A DNA stretch of 5,049 nt from DAOPZC01 sp035353175. GTDB taxonomy: Bacteria > Verrucomicrobiota > Kiritimatiellia > RFP12 > UBA1067. The notes under the pieces are model-generated. The model saw only the letters and a program-made list of their open reading frames with translations, ran no database searches and was not told the origin of the DNA. Position numbers and translations under genes: made by a program. The stretch's first letter is position 1, and the number at the start of each line of letters is the position of its first letter. Shown piece by piece: positions 1 to 3,999 of the stretch. The stretch covers positions 1 to 5,049 of the forward strand of contig DAOPZC010000146.1 of NCBI GenBank assembly GCA_035353175.1. Reading direction: 5' to 3'.

Positions 1-223
1 ACCGCGTGGCCGTTTTCAAAACATCAGGTGTTGCACTGGCCGGTCGCGCGCGCGGTTGATTTTTCAGGTCTGAACGGAGATTTATCGTCGGGAAGGCTGT
101 TCTTAGCGGGTAAATTTTGTTTTGGAAGCTTCACGGGTTTGGTCGATATTATGCTTCTCGCATGCGGCAAAAAGCATTTCGAAGGGGTTCCGCAGGAGAT
201 TCGACGAGTGGTCTTATAAAGCA
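1..223. other. Left flank with no supported gene, probably chromosome downstream of the tRNA
   Basis: No convincing gene was found here. One plus-strand frame is open from the window edge to a TAA at 217-219, just before the terminator at 224-250. It could be the tail of a gene entering from the left, but the translation (ending in GVPQEIRRVVL) has no family features I recognise. Base composition is about 50% GC, lower than the coding part of the element. The placement as host DNA is inferred from the orientation of the tRNA fragment at 273-322, because the low-coordinate side is the natural 3' side of that tRNA. Confidence 0.4.
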
Positions 224-250
224 AAAACCCCCAATTTGATCGGGGGTTTT
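224..250 (-). terminator. Rho-independent terminator downstream of the tRNA-Val 3' end
   Basis: AAAACCCCC (224-232) pairs perfectly with GGGGGTTTT (242-250) across a 9-nt loop. Read on the minus strand, the stem is followed by a run of T's (complement of 223-227), and it begins about 22 nt after the CCA end of the tRNA fragment. This is the expected position for the native terminator of that tRNA. The symmetry means it could also work for plus-strand transcription coming from the left. Confidence 0.75.
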
Positions 251-272
251 GTTAAAGCATCGTGTTTTCAAA

Positions 273-322
273 TGGTGGGCGCTACAAGATTCGAACTTGT
301 GACTTCTACCGTGTGAAGGTAG
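273..322 (-). tRNA. 3' half of tRNA-Val(CAC), truncated
   Basis: Read on the minus strand, this segment has the CCA end (complement of 273-275), a discriminator A, a 7-nt acceptor 3' strand AGCGCCC (complement of 277-283), and a T arm with five pairs around TTCGAAT (284-300). A 5-nt variable loop follows at 301-305. The anticodon arm (306-322) has stem CTACC/GGTAG and loop TTCACAC, giving anticodon CAC, which reads the valine codon GUG. No D arm or 5' acceptor strand follows beyond 322; the next bases are A-rich and do not pair with AGCGCCC. It is therefore a half gene that cannot give a functional tRNA by itself. The most likely origin is duplication of the tRNA 3' end by integration of a mobile element. 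Confidence 0.87.
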
Positions 323-325
323 ATG
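273..325. other. Attachment-site core at the left junction of the element
   Basis: Tyrosine integrases often use the 3' part of a tRNA gene as attB. They rebuild the whole gene at one end of the insert and leave a copy of the 3' part at the other. Here the retained part starts at the anticodon stem and continues to the CCA and native terminator, and an integrase gene begins 150 bp away. The core may extend a few bases past 322, since the CAT that follows on the minus strand (complement of 323-325) fits a common base context before the anticodon stem. Crossover would be expected in or near the anticodon arm. The exact right limit of the core cannot be set without the second copy. Confidence 0.7.
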
Positions 326-339
326 TCGAACAAAAAAAG

Positions 340-418
340 CCCAATAAAAACGCCAATTATAGCCTAAAAATTCCCTGTTTGGGCGTTTGTTTGGGGAAAT
401 TGCTTGCTTCCCCAAACA
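340..418. repeat. TTGGG-type repeat cluster next to the att core, candidate integrase arm sites
   Basis: Between the att core and the integrase start, the motif TTGGG(C/G) occurs in direct orientation at 379-384 and 391-396. It occurs in inverted orientation as GCCCAA at 340-345 and CCCCAA at 410-415. The octamer TGTTTGGG is repeated exactly 12 bp apart (376-383 and 388-395). The outer copies form an 11-bp perfect inverted repeat, TGTTTGGGGAA (388-398) with TTCCCCAAACA (408-418), around a 9-nt spacer. No T tract follows on either strand, so it does not look like a terminator. Its position fits arm-type integrase sites or an operator controlling the integrase. The role is inferred. Confidence 0.45.
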
Positions 419-457
419 CGTTGCGGCAAACTATACCGCATCGTCAAAAGACAGCCA

Positions 458-464
458 GAGAAGG
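458..464 (+). promoter_or_regulatory. Ribosome binding site that sets the integrase start
   Basis: GAGAAGG lies 8 nt before the ATG at 473. This supports that ATG over the longer reading from a TTG at 404, which lies inside the inverted repeat at 388-418 and would add 23 residues with no counterpart I recognise. Confidence 0.7.
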
Positions 465-472
465 CGGTGGTT

Positions 473-2116
473 ATGGGACTGGAACTGCGGAGAGGGCGAG
501 ACGGTGTAAGATTGCCGTATTGGTACGGGCGCTACACAGATGAGAACGGCAAGGTTCATGTCGTAGGCCTGAGTGTGGCTGTGGTTGGCACCGAGCCGCC
601 GACCCTGCGGGACAAGGGCGACACCGAATTCGAAGTGTCACGCGCATTGGCCGAGGATAAGCTTAAGGACCACCAGCTCTCCAGCCGGTTAAAGGGGCAG
701 GCCCAGCACCTCACCAGCCGTCTGATCGCGGCGAAGACCGGACGGGCGGTGGAGTACGTGAAACTGGCCGACCTCCCGGCCAAGTGGCGCGCGATCGGCA
801 GGGAGTCCAAGCCGACCGATGCGCGGCTGAAATGGTGTGACACCATCTTCGGAAGGTTTGCCGAGGCCGTGCCGTGCAAGTATCTTCACGAGGTCACGCC
901 GGAACAGGTCGCCGCCTATATCGAAACTCTGCGGGCGACATTATCCCGCAGCACGGTCACCGGTACAGTTCAACTGCTCAAATCGGCGTTCGCCCGGCTG
1001 CTGCCGCTCGGCACCTCCAACCCGTTCATGGGCGGGATCACGCGGCGGGGCATGGACGCCGGGTGCGATGTCGTCCACCGCAAGCCGCTGACCGCTCCCG
1101 AACTCTCAGTCCTGTTTGAGACCGCCCGGAGCGACCCTTTCCTGTATCCGCTGACCGTTTGTGCCGCGCTGACCGGAATGAGGATTGGCGATGTGTGTCA
1201 GTTGACGTGGCAATCAGTTGACCTGCGGGACGACGTGATCGCCGTCCGCACATCGAAGACGGGCAGGGGTGTGGAAATCCCGATATTCAAGCCCTTGCGG
1301 GAAGTCTTTGAAACCGCCGTCGCCGAACGTGAGCAGGACGCGGTGTATGTCTGGCCGGCGGCGGCGCGGATGTACAAAGAAAACCGGCAGGGCGTGACGT
1401 ACCGTGGTAAGGTTCTCTTTGCGCGGGCTTTTGCGAGCAAGGCGCCGGCCGTGCCGGATGTAACTCCTTTGCCCGAACGTGTGGATCTTGCTGCGGCACT
1501 TCCCCAACTCCTGAAAGCGGTCGAGGGGAGGTATGACGGGAAAAAACGCGACCGGATACTGGACACCGTCACCCGCTATGCGAACGGGCAGTCTTACAGG
1601 CAGATCGAGGTGGAGACCGGACGCCACCGCGGGCAAACCTCCGAAGATCTGCGGGATGCCGGAACGGCCGCGGGCCTGAACCTGAGGCACGGCGCGCTCG
1701 TGGCGACCAAGCGCGATATCAAAACCCTGATCGGCGAGACAAGGCAGAAACGGCGCAAAGGCAAGGGCAGGCTGGCCGCTTCCATCCTAGGCTGGCATTC
1801 GCTGCGAGGCACATGGGCGACGCTGGCGCTAAGCGCGGGCATTCCGGTTGAAACAGTCAAACTGGTCACAGGCCACAGCACGGTCAACACCATCCTGAAA
1901 TTCTACTACAATCCCCAGCGGGAGCACCTGCGGGCGGTGTTGGACGACAAACTGCCGGGCATTTTGACAGGCCGCGAGGATCAAGTTAAAATCAAACACA
2001 CGAGTACAAGGTCGGCATTGTCGGATGCAGACCCTGTGGCGCAGGTTGCGGATCAGCTCAAGAACATGAGCAAGTCCGACCGGGTGCGGTTGGCTAAGAT
2101 GCTTGAAGAGATGTAA
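473..2116 (+). CDS. int: Tyrosine recombinase/integrase with an HTH-like insertion in the catalytic domain
   Basis: A 547-aa site-specific recombinase, expected to integrate and help excise the element at the adjacent tRNA-Val site through a covalent 3'-phosphotyrosine intermediate. Residues about 15-35 (YWYGRYTDENGKVHVVGL) look like the small beta-sheet arm-binding domain of integrases, residues about 95-180 the helical core-binding domain, and about 205-500 the catalytic domain. The catalytic set is complete: R237 (LTGMR), K262 (TSKTGR), H442 and R445 (WHSLR), H468 (TGHST) and the probable nucleophile Y478 (FYYNP; Y479 is the alternative). K262 and H442 lie 180 residues apart, against roughly 70 in XerD or lambda Int. 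The extra stretch holds an HTH-like segment at about 359-402. The start at 473 is chosen for its strong ribosome binding site. The gene is first in an operon, 18 nt before the next. Confidence 0.95.
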   Translation: MGLELRRGRDGVRLPYWYGRYTDENGKVHVVGLSVAVVGTEPPTLRDKGDTEFEVSRALAEDKLKDHQLSSRLKGQAQHLTSRLIAAKTGRAVEYVKLADLPAKWRAIGRESKPTDARLKWCDTIFGRFAEAVPCKYLHEVTPEQVAAYIETLRATLSRSTVTGTVQLLKSAFARLLPLGTSNPFMGGITRRGMDAGCDVVHRKPLTAPELSVLFETARSDPFLYPLTVCAALTGMRIGDVCQLTWQSVDLRDDVIAVRTSKTGRGVEIPIFKPLREVFETAVAEREQDAVYVWPAAARMYKENRQGVTYRGKVLFARAFASKAPAVPDVTPLPERVDLAAALPQLLKAVEGRYDGKKRDRILDTVTRYANGQSYRQIEVETGRHRGQTSEDLRDAGTAAGLNLRHGALVATKRDIKTLIGETRQKRRKGKGRLAASILGWHSLRGTWATLALSAGIPVETVKLVTGHSTVNTILKFYYNPQREHLRAVLDDKLPGILTGREDQVKIKHTSTRSALSDADPVAQVADQLKNMSKSDRVRLAKMLEEM

Positions 2117-2120
2117 TGCT

Positions 2121-2126
2121 GAGGGG
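2121..2126 (+). promoter_or_regulatory. Ribosome binding site of the 454-aa protein
   Basis: GAGGGG lies 8 nt before the ATG at 2135 and 4 nt after the integrase TAA (2114-2116). With so little space between the genes, co-transcription with the integrase is very likely. Confidence 0.6.
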
Positions 2127-2134
2127 CCGTTGAT

Positions 2135-3499
2135 ATGGGGAACGATCGGAAAAAAAGGGACTGCGCACCGAAAACGCTGGACTTCAAGAAACTGGGGGCG
2201 GAGATCAATGATCTGATTCAGCGGGGGCGGGACAGGAAATTGACCCCTGCGGGGAAGAGGAAGCTGTCCCGGATGGCGAAGAACCACGGCCAGTCTCTTT
2301 CCGATTACTTGGAAACCGTTCGGCGCCTCAGCGAGGAATACGCCAAACCCAAGCCCGCGCTCGCTGAGATGCCCAGGATTCCGACGGCAAGCGACATCAG
2401 GAAGAATGAGCGGAGAGAGCGGGACTCCGAGACGTACTTCCGCGACCTTGCCGGACGGGCCCGGTGCGGGAAACTGGCCGAAAAGGAGATCGCGAAGCTG
2501 TCGCACGCGGCGGCGAATGACGGAGCCGGGATCCCGGCCACGGGCAGAAAGGTGTTGGGCGAACACGCGGCCGCGCGCGGCGAAACGCTCATCCAGCATG
2601 TCCGCTGCCTGTTGGAGATCAACGGCTTTGTCAAGAAGACGGGCGAGGGCGATTTCGACAGCGAGACGATGGATGTGGAGCCCGTCGCGCATCTCGCGCG
2701 GTTTCCCCGTTTCGCGCTGGACGCGCTTGAGGCCGGCGCCGCCCTGACCAAAGAGGGCAAGCTGGTCCTGCTGACCATCATCGGAAGCCAGGAGCGCGAG
2801 ATGGCGGCCCAGGCCGCCGGCCGCGGCGTCTGGCCGGTTGAGACTGCTCTCGAAATCGCGAAGTTCTGGGTAACCCACTTCGACGCGGCGGTCCGATCGG
2901 GGGATGCTGCTTTCGCCGACAAAACGAAAGCGTGCCGGTTGCCGGTCGAGCACTGCCTCTGCCGCACGCATGAGGCGGCATGCGACCTGATCAAGCGGAA
3001 GCAATTCAAATCATGGAAACAGAAGGCGCACGTTGACCACGCCTGCGCATGGCTCCGTGAAAAAAGGCAAGGCGTCTTTGCGCATCCCCCGTGGGACGCC
3101 CCGGCGGGCGTCCACGAGGGCCTTGAGCTGCTGCGGAGCGTTTTCGGTTTGTCGGAAACGCAGTCCGCAGACGCACCGTCCGAGCCCGCTGCTCCTGCAA
3201 GCGCGAAAAGGAAGCCACGCAAAAAATGGCCGGCGCTGGCGCTGAAGCACAAGTGCGCTGTCTACAAGATCTGGAAGAACTACAACGCGTGGGCAAAAGG
3301 CAGGGCGGTGGGGCGGCCGACATTCAACAACTGCTGGACGGACAACGAGGACAGGCTGAAGCCGCTCAACGTCGCGTCAGCAGCCCACCTGAGGGCAGTG
3401 GTGAAGGACCGAATTGAAGCCGAACGCGTGGCTGCGGCGAAGGAGAAGGACGCGAAAAGGCGGGCGAATGCCATGTTAGATCCTCTCGCCGACACCTGA
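2135..3499 (+). CDS. Unrecognised basic repeat-containing protein, co-operonic with the integrase
   Basis: A 454-aa protein I do not recognise. It has no signal peptide or membrane segment and is rich in Lys, Arg and Ala, so it should be cytoplasmic and could bind nucleic acid. Residues 23-52 and 101-130 align without gaps, sharing D26/D104, L27/L105, R30/R108, R32/R110, K35-L36/K113-L114, K43-L44-S45/K121-L122-S123, A48/A126, N50/N128 and G52/G130. Residues 133-161 look like a third, partial unit. A Cys/His-rich stretch at 267-304 (C267, H273, C274, C276, H279, C283, H299, H302, C304) might hold a metal. A Pro/Ala linker at 347-357 leads to a basic, aromatic C-terminal region (KIWKNYNAWAKGR) and a charged helix at about 424-446. 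The start has a good ribosome binding site, and the gene is followed by hairpins. Position suggests an accessory recombination or regulatory role, unproven. Confidence 0.85.
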   Translation: MGNDRKKRDCAPKTLDFKKLGAEINDLIQRGRDRKLTPAGKRKLSRMAKNHGQSLSDYLETVRRLSEEYAKPKPALAEMPRIPTASDIRKNERRERDSETYFRDLAGRARCGKLAEKEIAKLSHAAANDGAGIPATGRKVLGEHAAARGETLIQHVRCLLEINGFVKKTGEGDFDSETMDVEPVAHLARFPRFALDALEAGAALTKEGKLVLLTIIGSQEREMAAQAAGRGVWPVETALEIAKFWVTHFDAAVRSGDAAFADKTKACRLPVEHCLCRTHEAACDLIKRKQFKSWKQKAHVDHACAWLREKRQGVFAHPPWDAPAGVHEGLELLRSVFGLSETQSADAPSEPAAPASAKRKPRKKWPALALKHKCAVYKIWKNYNAWAKGRAVGRPTFNNCWTDNEDRLKPLNVASAAHLRAVVKDRIEAERVAAAKEKDAKRRANAMLDPLADT

Positions 3500-3528
3500 T
3501 CGAAACAGGATTGAAACAAAGGTTTGTC

Positions 3529-3552
3529 AAGGCCTGGGCCATGCCTGGCCTT
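3529..3552 (+). terminator. Weak hairpin after the integrase operon
   Basis: AAGGCC (3529-3534) pairs with GGCCTT (3547-3552). Two more G-C pairs follow inside a T-T mismatch (3536-3537 with 3544-3545), and a short TTT comes straight after. It begins 30 nt past the stop codon of the 454-aa protein. It may be a weak first terminator or a structure protecting the 3' end of the mRNA. Confidence 0.4.
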
Positions 3553-3560
3553 TCTCGATC

Positions 3561-3594
3561 AAAAGCCGTTCCTGCTCAAGCGGGAGCGGCTTTT
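3561..3594 (+). terminator. Strong rho-independent terminator of the integrase operon, possibly bidirectional
   Basis: AAAAGCCG (3561-3568) pairs with CGGCTTTT (3587-3594). Pairing continues inward with two G-T wobbles to a TCAA tetraloop at 3576-3579, giving a stem of about 15 bp. The A tract on one side and T tract on the other allow termination in both directions. It separates the integrase operon from the excisionase/replication operon. Confidence 0.8.
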
Positions 3595-3720
3595 GTCGCG
3601 CCATAACCGACCACGCCTTAAGTTCGTTGTTCCGGATCTGTCTCGAACCAGTCTCGGGGTCAGAAAGATCGTCCCACGCCGGGGGCAGCCCGTCCCCGGC
3701 TCCAAATAGGAGACGATTCC
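3595..3720 (+). promoter_or_regulatory. Leader and likely promoter region of the excisionase/replication operon
   Basis: This 126-bp gap follows a strong terminator and precedes a gene with its own ribosome binding site, so a promoter should lie here. I cannot pick out a good -35/-10 pair. The hexamer GTCTCG occurs at 3640-3645 and 3651-3656, 11 bp apart (about one helical turn), and could be a regulator site. AGGAG at 3708-3712, 8 nt before the ATG at 3721, is the ribosome binding site. Confidence 0.45.
3678..3700 (+). other. GC-rich hairpin just upstream of the excisionase ribosome binding site
   Basis: GCCGGGG (3678-3684) pairs perfectly with CCCCGGC (3694-3700) around a 9-nt loop. The stem ends 7 nt before the AGGAG motif at 3708. 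No T tract follows, so it is unlikely to be a terminator. If it lies inside the transcript it could affect ribosome access or mRNA stability. Confidence 0.5.
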
Positions 3721-3999
3721 ATGATGACCAGAGATCAGTTGATCATGAAGCTACTGTCCGCCCCGCCGGAGGAACTGACAAGGTGGTATGAATTCGCTGA
3801 AAACAAGTGCGAAACGGCAGCGCCCGCCGACCGCAAGCTGTTGACGCTCGCCGCCGCAGCCAAGGTCCTGGGCGTGAGCCGCCAGACTGTGTTCAGAATG
3901 TCCCGCGATGGGCGGCTGCCCGTGGTGGAAACCCGCGCCGGCCGTTTCCGCGTGCCGTCGTACGCGCTGACCGCGCTCCTGAAAGGGGGTGCGAAATGA
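3721..3999 (+). CDS. Excisionase-family helix-turn-helix DNA-binding protein
   Basis: A 92-aa protein with a short N-terminal helical leader (residues 1-30, KLLSAPPEELTRWYEFAE) and a MerR/excisionase-type winged helix-turn-helix at about 40-88. The first helix lies in LLTLAAAAKVLGVS, the recognition helix in SRQTVFRMSRDGRLPVV (53-69), and the wing in TRAGRFRVPSYALTALL (71-87). Proteins of this family bend attachment-site DNA to favour excision by the integrase, or act as small transcription regulators; both may apply here. The start is ATG 3721 or the adjacent ATG 3724; the AGGAG at 3708-3712 fits either. The stop overlaps the start of the next gene as ATGA, so the two are translationally coupled. 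Excisionase is the best guess rather than proven, so no symbol is given. Confidence 0.85.
   Translation: MMTRDQLIMKLLSAPPEELTRWYEFAENKCETAAPADRKLLTLAAAAKVLGVSRQTVFRMSRDGRLPVVETRAGRFRVPSYALTALLKGGAK
3982..3989 (+). promoter_or_regulatory. Ribosome binding site of the replication ATPase, inside the excisionase gene
   Basis: AAAGGGGG lies 6 nt before the ATG at 3996, within the last codons of the excisionase-like gene. It fixes the downstream start and fits the ATGA overlap. Confidence 0.65.

Noticed and set aside
151..177. 6-bp inverted repeat ATGCTT/AAGCAT in the left flank
   Set aside because: Short, with a 15-nt loop and no tract or neighbour that gives it meaning; expected by chance.
323..361. 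Possible degenerate D arm and 5' end completing the tRNA
   Set aside because: On the minus strand the bases beyond 322 are T-rich, lack a D-stem and a GAGC-like motif, and no strand pairs with the acceptor sequence AGCGCCC at the right distance.
356..361. TATAAT on the minus strand that could transcribe the tRNA fragment
   Set aside because: The -10 match is perfect, but the hexamer 17 bp upstream is GCCCAA, far from TTGACA, and there is no extended -10. Too weak to call a promoter.
149..415. Minus-strand 88-codon frame over the left flank and att region
   Set aside because: It runs through the terminator, the tRNA fragment and the inverted repeat, and its sequence has no protein-family features.
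404..472. Longer integrase reading from the TTG at 404
   Set aside because: The TTG lies inside the spacer of the inverted repeat with no ribosome binding site. The ATG at 473 has GAGAAGG at 8-nt spacing and starts just before the recognisable N-terminal domain.
122..543. Short plus-strand frames giving peptides such as GATRFELVTS across the tRNA fragment (122-316 and 262-543)
   Set aside because: The peptide is a translation of the tRNA T arm and anticodon arm, a common false protein call. The frames have no supporting start site or family.
1829..3004. Minus-strand 391-codon open frame
   Set aside because: It is antisense to the integrase 3' end and the 454-aa gene. Long antisense frames are common in GC-rich coding DNA, and it crosses the gene boundary and ribosome binding site.
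3620..3705. Second tRNA-like fragment suggested by TCTCGAACC and GGCTCCA-like strings
   Set aside because: The T-arm stem does not pair and no T-loop consensus (TTCRANY) is placed correctly on either strand.
3524..3709. Small 61-codon plus-strand frame between the two operons
   Set aside because: It reads straight through the hairpins at 3529-3594 and 3678-3700, has no ribosome binding site and no protein character.
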